From Capitella teleta (lineage: Eukaryota; Annelida; Polychaeta; Capitellidae), in assembly GCA_000328365.1 (NCBI GenBank), contig KB300677.1:132127-196126 (forward strand): a stretch of DNA of 64,000 bases, in the 5' to 3' direction. The notes below the pieces were generated by a model. That model was not told where the DNA came from, ran no database searches, and saw only the letters and a program-made list of their open reading frames with translations. Within the stretch, counting starts at the first letter, position 1. The number at the start of each line of letters is the position of its first letter. This document shows positions 51,037 through 63,911 of this stretch, in pieces. The translations under genes were made by a program, and so were the position numbers.

Positions 51037-51173
51037 ATATACAATTTACACGAATAGTGTACCTTCAAGCCTGTACGTGGTGTAGCCTACTTGTGTCACA
51101 CGTGGTATTTAAATATATTGATGATCTGATGCTACCTAGTACCTAGGCCTCTCATATCTTATATCGTTTCTTA

Positions 51174-51884
51174 AAGGGAGGGAGAACTGGTTAAAAATGG
51201 ACTTTGAGTCGTTACTTGATGCACCAATAATGATTTCTATGCCTGGCTCACACAAGGAATATCATGGCTAACGATTTCGCGGGAGATATATTGCTAATTA
51301 GGCGTGACGTCAGAGGCTGACATGAAACACCGAGTTCCCCATCTTTTACAATGGGCCTCGTCATATCAGCGTGTCCTGCGACTAAACCCCTGGATATTTT
51401 TTTTTTTTTTTTTCTCGGAAATAGATAGAATAATCATTTTGCCACCAGTCAGGCGTGAAAAAAAAAAAATATTTTTCGCTATTTTTCTTATTTTAACAAG
51501 CGATTTTCTAGGACACATACCATGTTTCTAATCCTAAAACAGTAAAAAGGTCAGCCAGAGTGCACCACGCATGCACTTTCGTTTCGTAAACAACAAAGAT
51601 GTCCTTTTATGGCAAAAATGATCTGCTCTGATTGGCTGAAATCGATAACTTCACGAGGGGAACAGGACCAATCAGCCATCAGCCAAACCAAGCCATCAGC
51701 TGACGTTTGCCTCCTATACTTCGCTATGGCAGCCATTCTCCCATAGGCGCAATGCTAACCCCGATATTCGGAATGCATTATTTCCTTACGCTTGCATCCA
51801 GGCATGGTGTTTTTGGCACGGAATGCTATCAATTGGTGCTATGAGTCAATAGAACATCACTTAAAATTCAGTTCCCCATCTCTT
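51174..51884 (-). mobile_element. MITE family copy D
   Basis: Full-length copy of the family at 13744-14440, in reverse orientation. The left end is AAGGGAGGGAGAACTG and the right end CAGTTCCCCATCTCTT, with TA on both sides (51172-51173 and 51885-51886). It shares the 'gccatcagccaaaccaagcc' variant with the copy at 28573, so these two are probably closer relatives. Confidence 0.85.
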
Positions 51885-52769
51885 TAACTCTCTCCTTACT
51901 AAGCATGACTTCTGTTTTCGTATTTCTTTTGAGATCTGTGTCTCTTATTTGGCTTTTTTTATTTTTATTTTATTTTTTTTTTTTAAACTCCCGAACATGT
52001 CTCAACATGTGTCAGGGTGTTCTTCTCTCTCTCTTTTGTTCTAAATTCGTGCATGTCTCCGAGATATGGCGTCCACTGGGGGGGGAATTCCACTTTTTAG
52101 AGAATGACGTCATTTGTTAATTCACCCGTCTCCACACGTCGCGTATAGCCGGCCGCTAGACATTATTGACCTCCTCGTATTCCGATTACATCATTATTTC
52201 ACAGTGGTTTTCAAAGCACTGTTATCTATATGAAGGCCCGATGAAGATTGCGGATCCCGTAGCTGGCACATACACAGGCGCTCCGGGTGTTGCGTCATAT
52301 AATTTGTCCTCCAATGAAATATTAATCAAGTGTACCTGTGCAGCAATGGCTGTGTTAAATCTCCAGTTGCGTGAAATGGTGAAAGGAAAAGGTTGTTTGA
52401 ACTATGAATAACATGTCAGGCAAAAGAATTTTGAGTTTATAAATTTATTTGGTGAAAATTCTTCGCGTTCGAACTCTCCTGAAAAGAGGGGCTAATTTTC
52501 ATACATGTACATTTCAAATACACGTATATACATAATTGTTATCTAACCATACCTCCAATCTTCAAAACAGTGACGTTTTAATGACATATCTTAACAAATC
52601 AACTTCTTATCATTTTATTTATTTTTTATTGTACATCGCGTTTGAACAGTTTTATTTCTTTCTGAATTTCCCGATTCATAAGTTTGAAGTAATAAATAAT
52701 GCACGTATAAATCTACATGTATTGAATCTACATCTGTTATATCACGTACATGAATGCTGTTTCACTTAC
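51885..52769. other. Intergenic, no gene supported
   Basis: Includes a T-rich run at about 51955-51985. The frame at 52166-52411 is open but shows no domain or splice support. Confidence 0.4.
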
Positions 52770-53233
52770 CAACAGTACAGTAACAACAATGTCAAACTTA
52801 GGACAGCGACAATCGTAAGCATACCGGAAACAACCACCACGGCCATGGCCAACCAATTGAACCCAAGGTATTGATCTGCACAGGTAAAGGAAAAACAAGT
52901 CAAATCACAAACAGAAATTCCCGAAAAATAATAACCCGCCTTGGTCAGCAATAAAATGACAGAACAGTCCGCATGAAGTCTCACCGTCCCACCTTCGCAT
53001 GCTGCTGGTCGATGATCTTGACCACCTCTTGACCTCACCGGTCAGTCCGGCAAGGGACGAAATGGAGGCCTCTCCTGGCGTGGTCACATTTGCGATAACT
53101 TCTATATCTGACCCCATGACCTGCAGTTCTCTCTGAACACTCTTCACCCAAGCTGCCTTTGCGATCGAGGTCTTCGGGTGGCGCATCTTTATTCTGGATA
53201 CGTCTGTATCTTCACGTGGTAGATATGTATTTT
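52770..53233 (-). CDS. Partial gene: exons of a single-pass membrane protein, unrecognised
   Basis: Minus strand. A 106-nt exon (52875-52770) has a good CTGTGCAG acceptor and a consensus GTAAGT donor. It encodes DQYLGFNWLAMAVVVVSGML then TIVAVLSLTLLLLYC, a transmembrane helix. An upstream open segment (about 53233-52985, or to 53039 with the alternative donor) encodes AWVKSVQRELQVMGSDIEVI and TTPGEASISSLAGLT. Both candidate donors leave the right phase, so the ectodomain stem length is ambiguous. Neither gene end was found and no family is recognised. Upstream exons may lie near 53.3 kb or beyond. Confidence 0.4.
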
Positions 53234-54040
53234 TTTATTTTTGTATAGTTTTCATCTGAAGTCTTAAAGTTACTTAGCGGCTTGGTCGAGGTCGCGTATC
53301 TGAAATTGTGAAAATAATGATTAAGGACATGCGATAATAGAAAAAGAGAACTATAATAAATATATATGTAATCAATTAAAAAATATGATTACCTAAATAT
53401 TGCTGATCTCCCTGTGATCACACAAATAATTGATTTCGGTGATAATTATACTCCTCCCGCCCTAAATGAATCATTCGGAAGTTCTTCCGTTGCCATGGCA
53501 ACAGTAGCCATCATTTTCATTTACCAGAAATAAAAAAAATGTTGCATGAGCTTCGATTGAATCGCACAAGGAGAGATCTATAAGTGTAATTCTCGGTCAA
53601 ATTATCTTGTTCGTTTAGCCTTTTTGATTTTTTGCTCTCTTATAAGTATTATTATATAAATAAGTATTGGTATTGAAGAAGGAAGATTGTCCTGCCACGG
53701 ACCAACAGCAGAATTTGTTTCGCTTTTGGTGATATTATTTAAAATAAAATACATAATTAATAGGAATGTAGCCCCGGGTCCCTTAAACATCCATAAACAT
53801 CTTTATCAATCTCATCATAATCATCTCTATCATCTCTAGCAATCATTTAATCAGTCCTGTATGGCAACAACAGCGTTATGAGAGAAGCAGTTTATCTCCA
53901 CACGTATTTACTATCATAACGTATCTCAGGTTGGCTCATCTTGCGAATGCTGTCTGGTCTCACCTATTAATGGCTGATACCATTTAGTAATTCCCTATTT
54001 CCTTCTTGTCAAAACATAACAAAATCAATTATTCTACAGA
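53234..54040. other. Intergenic region upstream of dynactin subunit 6
   Basis: AT-rich, holding two CGTTATGA/CATAACG motifs in opposite orientation near 53873 and 53912. It probably includes the dynactin p27 promoter; no TATA box is obvious. No other gene supported. Confidence 0.4.
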
Positions 54041-55847
54041 ATGTCTACGCCATCCAAGTGAGCAATTTTTCATTCCATGACATATTTTACACTGAATGAG
54101 TTGCGTTTGGGTCACTTGTCACTTCGACTGCCCGATCAGGTCGGACTGATGTCGTAACTGCTTCGTGATTGTATTATCGCTCGCCTGAGAATCTTCAATC
54201 AATGAATGATTCAATCCGTTTTGACATCGATTTTTCTCAATGATAATAATAATGATCTCAGATCTTGATAAATTCAGGCTTTGATCGGCAAAAGCCTAAA
54301 CTTTTCTAACGCCACCAGCAATTGGATTATTGGAAATAATCTCTTATAGTTATAAACTTTGATGGCAGCCCTCTCAGTTAATGATTTATTCTACCAACTT
54401 CGCCCAACCTACAAGTCATAACATATTTATGATATTACAATATAATTTATTACAGTAACAGTGAGAGTCCATAGATCTGGCTGTGCAGTAAACGCACCCA
54501 TCTTGTAACCCCTTCTGTTTGGGGTATTTTAATTTGTTCAGATCATTGGTATTCACGAAACGTTTTGCCATGATTCGTTTTTACGCCTGTTTCAGTGTGA
54601 AAGTGGCTCACGGAGCCATGGTGTGTGTCGAGTGTGAAGCGGTCGGTGACATCACAATTGGTAAGCGCTCTGATGAAACGCAATTAGTTCTCACCAATGT
54701 CAATGTGATTACAGGGAGCCGAACGGTGATTCATCCGAAAGTCAGGATCATCGCGGAGGCGGGGCCGATTATCATCGGAGAGAACAACCTGATTGAGGAG
54801 AGAACGGAGATCATCAACAGGTCAGTGACCCATTGTCTCTCTCGTGTAGTTGTGAACTGATGTTGTGCAGATTGCCCAAAGGAGAGAAAGGCAGTCACAA
54901 TCAGACCGTTATGATCATCGGAAACAACAATGTGTTTGAGGTTGGATGCAGTATCCTTTGTTATAATCGTTTTTTCTCAGATGAAGACCTCTGATTGTTT
55001 TGAATTTGTAACAAAGGATAGAAGACGCATTCCGACTGACATGATTATACGCACATTGTGGCGCATTGCACTTGCTATAGGATAATTCTTTCAGACGTGC
55101 AGTTTAAGAGGTTTAAAATCTCGCTTTCATCTCATGTTTGATTTCGTATGACTATGTTGTCCTATAATCAAATTTCCTGTTGATGGCAAAGGTAAGCATC
55201 GAGTGAGCAGATTTTTCAGTGGTTCTCATATGAGAAATCTCGCTCTTATTTGGTCTCAAGATATCCTGAGCAGTTGTACTTTGGTCTTGAATTTTATTGC
55301 CGGCTCACAGAAAGTTTCAATATGCGTATCTCCGCATTCACAAAAGCCTATGGATTTAAAAGGGTTGCGAAATGAGCAGAGTTTCTCTTGAAAATTGTGA
55401 AAACAATCTAGCGCTCGCTGTGCATTAGCCAACATTTTCCTTCATTCTAAAATCCTAGAAAGTGAAGCATTGAAAATTGGTGACAACAACATCCTAGAAG
55501 CCAAAGGTTTGTTTCCCTTCCAGAGTCATTTACTCATCTCACTCATCGCTCACCTGTTTAGCTGAACTCGGCCGAAAGACGGAACTTACAAACGGCTGCA
55601 TCGTGGGGACCATGTGTCACATGACCAGCCAGGAGGTCCTCCCTGAAAACACCGTAATTTACGGCTCCGAGTGCGAACGACGAATTCAAGGAGAAAAACC
55701 ATTCGTGGGTGCTACTCTTTTATGTTTTCTAATCATTTCAATGCTTTCTTTCATTTTCAGCCACAAACTTTACAATTGGATTTCCTCACAAAGATTCTTC
55801 CAAATTATCATTATTTAATGAAACCCACCAAAGGCCTGCAGTCATAG
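54041..55847 (+). CDS. DCTN6: Dynactin subunit 6 (p27)
   Basis: Seven exons in phase: 54041-54057, 54596-54660, 54715-54820, 54871-54950, 55459-55506, 55562-55704 and 55761-55847; 181 residues against about 190 in vertebrates. Dynactin p27 is a left-handed beta-helix subunit of the pointed-end complex capping the Arp1 filament, aiding cargo and Plk1 recruitment by dynein-dynactin. Family stretches are [59 protein letters not shown] and [19 protein letters not shown]. The hexapeptide repeats ([LIV]-G-x4) are evident. Exon 1 encodes only MSTPS plus two bases; its phase and position fit, but it is the least certain exon. The second intron is 54 nt and in frame without a stop; the exon 4 donor is a weak GTATCC. 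A poly(A) signal lies at 56182-56187. Confidence 0.93.
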
Positions 55848-56278
55848 TCCCCGCTTGAAAGCACGATTGGGAATCTCTCTTGTCACTAGTCTACTTCAAA
55901 TACCTTTTTTTAATTTGACTTTTCTGAAGCTCAGCTACATGAAACCTCTGCTCTTGGCTAGATCTCTGCAGCGGATATCTGCCCAACGTCAACAGGTGGT
56001 TGGATGATAGTGACATAATTGTAAGGCTTTTTGGGGAAATGGAAATTGAGTAAGATTATTCAGGCTTTTGGTATTCTGCATGGGAAAATGTTCCGTCGTT
56101 GAATGTGCAAATTCTTTCTGTGCTGAATACGTTGGCACTTGTCAAATCTATGTCATTTTCTTTGCCTTGATTTATTGTTCAAATAAATGTTTTATTCAAG
56201 CAATGACTCTTGATTTGAGAGTATGGATTCACTTGCATGGTATTAGCAGATGGCAGATGACCCACGTGACTATAATAT

Positions 56279-56360
56279 AAATCATAACGCACCAGTCCCC
56301 CAGAATCATAACGCACCACGAGAATCATAACGCACCACGAGAATCATAACGCACCAGGAG
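56279..56360. repeat. Array of four AATCATAACGCACC units
   Basis: Four direct copies of AATCATAACGCACC, the last three as a 19-bp unit (AATCATAACGCACCACGAG) in tandem and the first with a 5-bp-longer spacer. It lies about 430 bp past the dynactin p27 stop. It is the densest occurrence of the window-wide 12-mer. Confidence 0.85.
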
Positions 56361-57936
56361 CCGCGGCAATGCAGCGCACCTGACTGCATGCAGATGACGC
56401 AATCGCAATCAGTTCATGCGCCGCATTGATCAGCATGGACAAAACCGCTCCCATTCAAGCGAGAGCATCGATATCGCATAGTGAGATTAGCAGGCTATTC
56501 ATGGTTTCATGTCCTAACGATGCCCATTATGCTGCGCGCAGTGTAGCCCCGGGCGGTTCGCCACAGTGACATCGACCTCCTCCGCGTCGGGGCGAGGGAG
56601 CAGGTGCGATCGCCATCTATGCTGGTTTGATGATGATAGAGAACACCCTCCTGATAAAAAAGGGAAGAGCAAGGCGAGTCTCAAGGAGCAAGTGGGGCTG
56701 TACTTGGGAAGGCCAGGGAGATTAAGAAATATATATGAGGGGAGGAGGATTATTGGATCCCTAATCCCACTAATGCAATCGGCACTGTGACCTTGTCTTG
56801 ACCTCCACCGACGCAGATGAGCCTCTCGCTCTCGGACGCCTCTAAGCAGCAGATTGCGACTTCAAAGGGAGGTTAATGTTTCGTATATGCAACTACATGT
56901 ACTGGTATATAAAAGCGATTATTCCTTTCATGGACTGATATATGTGTATACAATAGCGGATTGATCAAAGCGTACATTGATGTGCGCGAATATACGGGCA
57001 TGACAGCGTCGAGCATGAAAGACAATATATGACAAAAACCCGCATTATACCTGAATTAGGAAAGCACTGATTCACTATGTGGAGTTCCACGGCCCCCATC
57101 TGTATGTGCATGCATGTGCAAAGCGGCATTCATCGCTAATGATTCATCGATATGCAGGTCTATATACCTGGTTACGCCGCATAGACATTAAACCATATGA
57201 CAAACTCAGAAAGCGCTGAGTAATGACAATAAGTTCGTGTTGTAATCCGTGTTAATACTAGATTAGGGAAAAGGGAAAATGATTCAATGGGAGAAGGAGA
57301 ACGAATGCACCTGCTAATTACCGAGGCGTGCCGCAGCATCCTTTCCCTGTGGGGCACACCCCGGTAGCTGGCCCATACATCCCGCGGCCCGGTCTGCAGG
57401 GGGGTCAGCCCCCGTGGCCTCAGTGAATAATGCAAAGGCCCCGCAGAAAAACCTCCCCTTTCGAAAGGTGCACAGAAATCTTGGTCCCCAATGCTTAAGG
57501 TGATTCAGCAGCGGGAATGGACCACGCCTTGTTGGGGCCAAAACAGGGTGTTCGCAAAGGTGCAGTTCGATGCGTGAGATCGAACGCAATCGGTTGTGCA
57601 TGTGCATGTGCTGAGGGTTTGGCAAATATCACGCACGCAACGTACTTTCATGTATGTAACGCATAGGGCGTGACCATGGACATCTCGCACCTGTGTATGT
57701 ATAGACTGCTTGGTTTTCTACTCCTGAAAATGCAACTTGAGAAATTGGACATTTACAATGCATAGACAAGCCATTAATCATTTTGTACATCGATGCCATA
57801 GTGTCATTATGTAATCCAGTGCAAAACTCCAATGAAACATATCAGCCCCCAAAAAAATGATTGTCTGTAAAGAGATGAGCTTTTTTATTTCCTCGATAAT
57901 TTATAATGCTCAAGTGTGGTTATGAAAACACCACAG

Positions 57937-57986
57937 CTGCGGTGACCGCTGTACTGGCAGCTGCGGTGACCGCTGTACTGGCAGCT
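57937..57986. repeat. 24-bp direct tandem duplication
   Basis: CAGCTGCGGTGACCGCTGTA plus CTGG occurs twice head to tail without change. The exact identity implies a recent duplication. Confidence 0.85.
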
Positions 57987-58760
57987 GTGTCTCATGCAAG
58001 GGTTTTTCCAGGGCGTGGTCGGCGCACTTGTGGATGAGGTCGCCCTCACTGCGTCACATCGGCAATCACCCCTTGGGCCCTACTTGCTTATCAGGTAAAT
58101 GTACAATCACCTTCCATCGTTGCTGGTGCATGATTTGTTTAAGTGATCTAATAAAATGAATAAATGCACTCACTTCTTTTCGAGCGGGTAAGAAAGGGAG
58201 GGGGGTTGAAGAATCGGCTAGTGTAATATCTCTGATATTGTTATGACTGTGAAGCGTTAACAAGCGATATATTGCATATGGTACATCAAAGCAATGAACA
58301 CCTTTACATAAATCAGGATATGAGTGTCAATGAGTGAGATGCGCAGTTAACTGTTGTTTTTCTCTCCATCTCTCTCGTAAGGATGAGTAGCAAAATGGAG
58401 TTAATCGATCAATACAAATGTACGCTGATTATTTTGGTTATAGTACTCAGATAGCATCCGAGTTTTCAGACTGTTTACTTCGTTCCTGTTTCAGGCTGAT
58501 TAGGCTTACATAACATAATTCCTAGTTCTTATTGATCCTCATGTACAACAAAAAGAAACTTCGATTACGTAATCGATTACTTGTGCTCAAAGCTCCTTAA
58601 TTGGCATTAACCTTCAAAAATTCGATAAATTTTGTGGTCGTATTAAAACTTTTAATAATCTTCCCCCAAGAATGTTCCCAGATCCTTCCAGCTTAGACAC
58701 CTTCAAAAGGCTAGAACTCATACATGCATTTTTCAACCACCAACATAACTGATGTGATTC

Positions 58761-58791
<31 letters not shown>

Positions 58792-58979
58792 AAAAAAAAA
58801 AAAAATGTGATGCTAACAATTTTATACGTGCCAATTTTGACATGGGAAAAGATGGAAAAAAAAGATAGATTCATAAACAAAGCACTCACACAGAGTGAGA
58901 CAGAAATAGATTAGTCTAACCAAATTAATAAGTTTTAACTATAAATAAGAAAATGAAGAAAAAACTATAATTTATTCAC

Positions 58980-60450
58980 CTCCGTACGGTGCTAAAGCAG
59001 TAACGGTGATGACACACTTTACAATTTCCTATTATGAAAGGTGATTGTGCAGCAAGTTTGCAAATTAGGATTGGTTCCGTTATGGCAAGAAATGAAAACT
59101 CGGTGAATCGTTCACGTATCTGCGTAGAAAGTAGCTGTGAAATTCTCTGAATTATAGATGATATTCTGTCTAGGTAGAGAGGGTGTAGATGGGGGTTTAA
59201 ACAGTGGCACAACGCAGTTATAGCATGGGGTATATACTATACAATTACAGTATCTATTCCTATGCTAACCTCCAGTGGTCGTGGCAGTCGTTTTCGGTGG
59301 TTGGTGTGCTTTTCTTCTTCTTTTTCTTTTTCTTCTTCTCTCCTCTCCCAGTTTTCTATTTTCTTGTGATAACGGTTAATTTGCCACTTATGGCTTGGGT
59401 ACTAGTATGTTTAGCACGCAAGCAGTGAGAGCTGTATAAACAAGGGAAACTATTTAGCACCCCAAACACACAAAAGAGAAGGAGGACAGCATATTTCTGT
59501 AATTCTTCAAACCACTTCTTCACTTGTAATTATACAACACAATATCAATTCATTCACCTTCGTTCATGGTTTCCACTGCGTTCAAATTCTTCACCTATAT
59601 ACTCTATTCTTTTATCTTTTTTTTCCATTTCTTTCTCTGAATATACAGCTGCGGATTCTCTTGCTGGGATTAATAGTATATCTCTTTGAGCAGCATCATA
59701 TAATGCGGCTGATTGCAGCAGATATTCCCGCTGATCCACCGACCAGTACGGACGCGTTTCTGTCTGTTTCGCCTTAAAGAGCTAAACGCGCGTTGGTCGC
59801 GGGGCAGGGCCTATAGGCATGTCTCCCCCTGCCCCCTTCCAAATGTACACTTGTCTTCGTGTTTGCTGCTTTAATTGAAGAAGACGCTCACGGACACAGT
59901 GCCAAGCTCAAATAGCTTTTGCATGTTTCTTGACGACAGCGTCAGTGCGCGTCCCCTTGCCAACGGCGTCCATTCTCCGCGCTTATAAAGAAGTTCAAGG
60001 TGACTTTGGAACTGCGATTCCTGCAGTACATTCGCCCCTATACCACCCTGCATGGCCACGTGCACTCATAGACAAGAGTTTGGCGATGGCGTTGACAAAG
60101 ACCCCGGATGGTGGAGCCCATGCATAATGCAATGACCAGATGCTTCCAACTCCGTGGCGCGTGATTCACTGGGCTTACCTGATCGACACACCTGGATGGC
60201 TGAACGGGGGAATATCGTGCGAAATCCGAATGAAAATTCGCTCTCAATTATATCCGAGGACGACGTTCACGCGAATCTCGCTAATTAACTCGCAATTCTT
60301 CGAGGCGAGTTGGTTGGGGATCGATCGGAAAGCAATCCAATAAAACCAATCAGAGTAAGATTCATTTATAATTCACCTCCAAAGGCAGATGGTCGCTGAT
60401 TCTTGGCGTCCGCTCCACGCGGACCGGCGCTCAATCGAATTTCTATGAAC
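58980..60450 (-). other. Possible minus-strand exons, unrecognised
   Basis: Three minus-strand segments end in similar GTGAAT donors: one ending near 60377 (SIERRSAWSGRQESATICLW), one at about 59775-59558 (QREYLLQSAALYDAAQRDIL and VYSEKEMEKKDKRIEYIGEE) and one at about 59175-58981 after a strong pyrimidine tract (ISQLLSTQIRERFTEFSFLA and CKVCHHRYCF). The last has four cysteines and two histidines that could bind zinc. The phases I derive do not all agree, so they may not form one gene. Confidence 0.25.
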
Positions 60451-61022
60451 TCTGCGCACGCGATGGATGACGCAATATCGTTGACTGTCCTCATTCGACG
60501 CCTGCCTCCAACATCACCTCACTAAACTTCTTACTTGCTCGCGAATACTCATTTCTATTGTATAGTTCCAATCAACCTGTGTATATCAAATATCCAGGCA
60601 CCTGTAAATCATGCAGTCGGCTGTGGACTGCGTGGATGGCAGCTGACGACAATTTTACCTTCGCGCTCGTCTCAATCAAAGGTATACTGTCTGTCTACCG
60701 GCACAAACCCCAAGGAAAAACCCAACTGCTATGCTGCTGGGTTTTTACAATGGCGGTGCTTGGCAACGCTTTTTCAGAATAAAAAATTATGGTCGGCAAC
60801 TACCATTGTTGACACGAAGCAGGATAAAAAAGAAACATCGACCGAAACAGAAAGGAAATGCACTAAGACCGAAGGAATAACGCTGAGGGCGAGGGGGAGG
60901 GGGAGGGGGCTGTCCCTCCTCCCTGCGAATGCTTATCCTCCATCATCTCCTTCCTGTTTCCCCAACCAAAGTCTTCCTCCTTTTCCTCCTGCTCCTCACT
61001 CACTTAAGGTCACACCACAAGC
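60451..61022. other. Intergenic, purine- then CT-rich
   Basis: A frame at 60535-61047 is open but low in complexity at its end. A (GAGGGG)n tract lies at about 60889-60909 and a CT-rich segment at 60920-61000. No gene supported. Confidence 0.4.
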
Positions 61023-61274
61023 CACCCGAGTGACCCCACCTAAGTGACCCCACCCAAGTAACCCACCATTGTGACCTTACCATTGTGACCCCACCCAAGT
61101 GACCCCACCCAAGTGACCCCACCCAAGTGACCCACCATTGTGACCTTACCATTGTGACCCCACCCGAGTGACCCCACCTAAGTGACCCCACCCAAGTGAC
61201 CCACCATTGTGACCTTACCATTGTGACCCCACCCAAGTGACCCCACCCAAGTGACCCCACCCAAGTGACCCTAC
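61023..61274. repeat. Minisatellite of 14-15-bp GTGACCCCACCCAA units
   Basis: About 250 bp of direct repeats alternating between GTGACCCCACCCAA- and GTGACCTTACCATT-type units, arranged in a higher-order block of about 115 bp repeated roughly twice. The open minus-strand frame here (repeating WVTWVGSLGWGHLGGVTMVR) is a by-product of the repeat. Confidence 0.9.
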
Positions 61275-63834
61275 GAGGGACAGAAACTATTGCAATCACA
61301 GAAGATGTCCACGTTTATTGCGTCATGCGTATACAGCATACTCGGTGCGGTTCAAGTTAGTAGATCTAGAGTTCTAGTTCAACACAATCATTTTTGCTCT
61401 GAGCTGTAAGTTGATAGGTTGGAATTTGTTGTGAACAAAGTGCGTAATACAGGTAATTATAATTAATTCTACTAGGTCGCAGGTTACGTCACACGCGGTG
61501 GACACCTGCAGCATCGCTAATCACGTTGCTTCTGAAACATTGAGTAATCATCTCGAAGGCGGTTCGTTCGTCGGAGGTGCTCAACAACCTTCATCCTGAG
61601 AATGCAACGTCAACAATGAGCCAGTGTTAGTAATGAAGAATCTTTGGTACTAGCGTTCATATACACCGAGAGGTCGGTCATCTTGTCGCCTAGCAACCAG
61701 CGAGTAAAATGGCCAGAGCAAATAGATTGTTACTTGCTATTATATATACAATTAGAAAATAGTTATTGTTTATTAATACTTATTTAATGATTGTAATTTC
61801 AACGCTTGGAAGTACGAAACGACTCAAATATGTTGATTAGTTTCGGCCGTCAAAGTTTGTATAATGCATGTATTAATAGACTAACTAAAACCACGCAGTT
61901 GCACGCTGACTGTATTTTTACCATTCTTGACCGTATACGTGAAGGTCAGTGCTCACATACAGAAGGCCCAACAATAATCAACAATAATCATTTATTTACA
62001 GGTTGAGATTCAGCGTCAAGCGCTGAGTAATGCCTATAGCTGTTCAGACTGACTTCCCCACCAAGCGAATCGCTTAGTTGTAGCAATGAATGGATCGACT
62101 TCCTTTGCCTTCGAATGATGTGTATGTCTTTGTGTACAGGATGACGTAAATGTACGAAACATGTCAGTTGGTTTAGGCTACATGTATCGTATATGATATA
62201 AGCAGTTAGGACTTCCGCGGCTGGCAATTCTGGTTAGCAGCAATTACTATCATTTACTGCTTTTCGGTTGCTGTGGAAATATAGACTGAATTGTTTGTGT
62301 GCGGTAGGCATGCGAGTGTGCCAATTGGTTTTATGTCTAATTCATTCGTCGATAACTTAATTATATCTCGTGGGAATTATAATGATTACGTAACAACGTT
62401 TGAGACTCGTATTGGGGATAATCTGAGATCAATAATAAATATTGAAAGAGATGATCTTCCGTTTAAATTAACAACATCGTCTGTCTATACGCGTGGAATT
62501 GATTTCTGGGCTGCGCCATTTCGTTACGTAATCGGAAATCAAAATATTAATCCCATTTAACGGTGAAAGTGACAGAAGTACATCTGTTCTCATTATATGC
62601 AGCAGGTATACTTGCCATTCCATTAAAGATCACACATTTATTGTAATATCAATAACGCATTATTAAAAAAAACAAAAAAAAACAAAAAAAAAAAAAAAAA
62701 AACAAAAAAAAAACGAAAGAACGAAAGAACGACAAGCAATATATACAATTAATAACACAATATCACATATGGGTGTACGATGTATATTAATTCGTGCAAT
62801 AAATATTAGACTGTATGAACACAAGACTCGCATTAACAAATGGGATCTTGGAATACTATATAAGTATATAAATTATATAAGTAATTAATGCACAATATCA
62901 CAGTTGGCATTGCCTCTATTCAAATCGTCAAAATCCGCTTAAATCTCGTTAATCCGCTTGGATTGGGGCCAATTGTGACGCAACCGCGAATTTCTCTCAT
63001 GAAAGCACTCCTCATAATACGTCGGAGAGGGGATTTCGGGGCCTCTTGCTAATCTATGATCCTATTTATTTTTCTGGGTCGACCTCTTCCCGCTTCCGAG
63101 ACTCCAAGAGATAGAAATGAGAGATGGGGTGAGGGGGGGGGCAGCGCATGTTACGTGACGACACTCTCAATTATTCATCGTTTGATGCCGTTCGTGGATT
63201 TCGTCAGCAATAAATGTCTTGACGCATGCGCCGAACGTATGCAGACGTGAACACGTGCACCGTCGTGCACATGGCACGCTCAATTATTAAAGTGGAAGGA
63301 CGCCCCGTCCGATTCCAATAAATATGTAATTCATTGTTTCGTTGAGGTTTCAAATTCGACCTGCAAGCGACACACCGCCCGTTGCTATTGACGACAGATC
63401 TAAGATCCACGCTCAAAAAAGGAATGGACAAAAATCACAGAATAGTGAATGAAATTGACAATAAAACATGGCTGAAATCTACCCGCGTATAATTAAAACG
63501 CACCAATCGTAGAAACCGAGAGATGTATGTTCTTGTGTTGCCAATTTAAACTATGGTTCAGCAGATATAACTGCTCGAGTCTACCTTTGTTTTCGTGTTA
63601 TATCAATTAAATTCTAATTAATAACAGCGACAATCTCGAAGAGGACGTTTGTGTGCAGTACTTGGACACGTGTGTGATCGGTTGTTAAATGGTTGATGGC
63701 TTTAGCGGATGTTTAATGCATGTTGGTATCAACGAATGCAGAAAGGACACGTGGGTATTGCAGTCGAATGAGCAGACCACTCTTTAATGTATGTATACCA
63801 GCAGCATCAAAAACGCACAAAAGGTGTGTTATTC
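61275..63834. other. Intergenic, no gene recognised
   Basis: AT-rich, with an interrupted A run at 62665-62715. Frames at 62291-62560 and 63056-63250 are open without family or splice support. A fragment near 62930-62960 (CTCGTTAATCCGC) resembles a pogo/Tigger terminus and may be an old end. Confidence 0.4.
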
Positions 63835-63911
63835 CGCAAAATCAGCAAAATCAGCAAAATCAGCAAAATCAGCAAAATCAGCAAAATCAGCAAAATCAGC
63901 AAAATCAGCAG
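63835..63911. repeat. 9-bp tandem repeat, about eight copies
   Basis: Perfect direct repeat of AAAATCAGC. In one frame it would read as an N-Q-Q repeat, but no gene context supports translation. Near-perfect units suggest recent expansion. Confidence 0.9.

Larger units (their letters stand above)
55848..58979. other. Intergenic, no gene recognised
   Basis: Holds the dynactin subunit 6 3' UTR, the CATAACGCA array at 56279-56360, a GC-richer patch at 57300-57480, a 24-bp duplication at 57937-57986 and a poly(A)-rich run at 58765-58805. No supported coding sequence. Confidence 0.4.

Noticed and set aside
61000-61299. 99-codon tandem-repeat protein on the minus strand (WVTWVGSLGWGH repeats)
   Set aside because: A 14-15-bp minisatellite read in an open frame; no start context or neighbouring exons.
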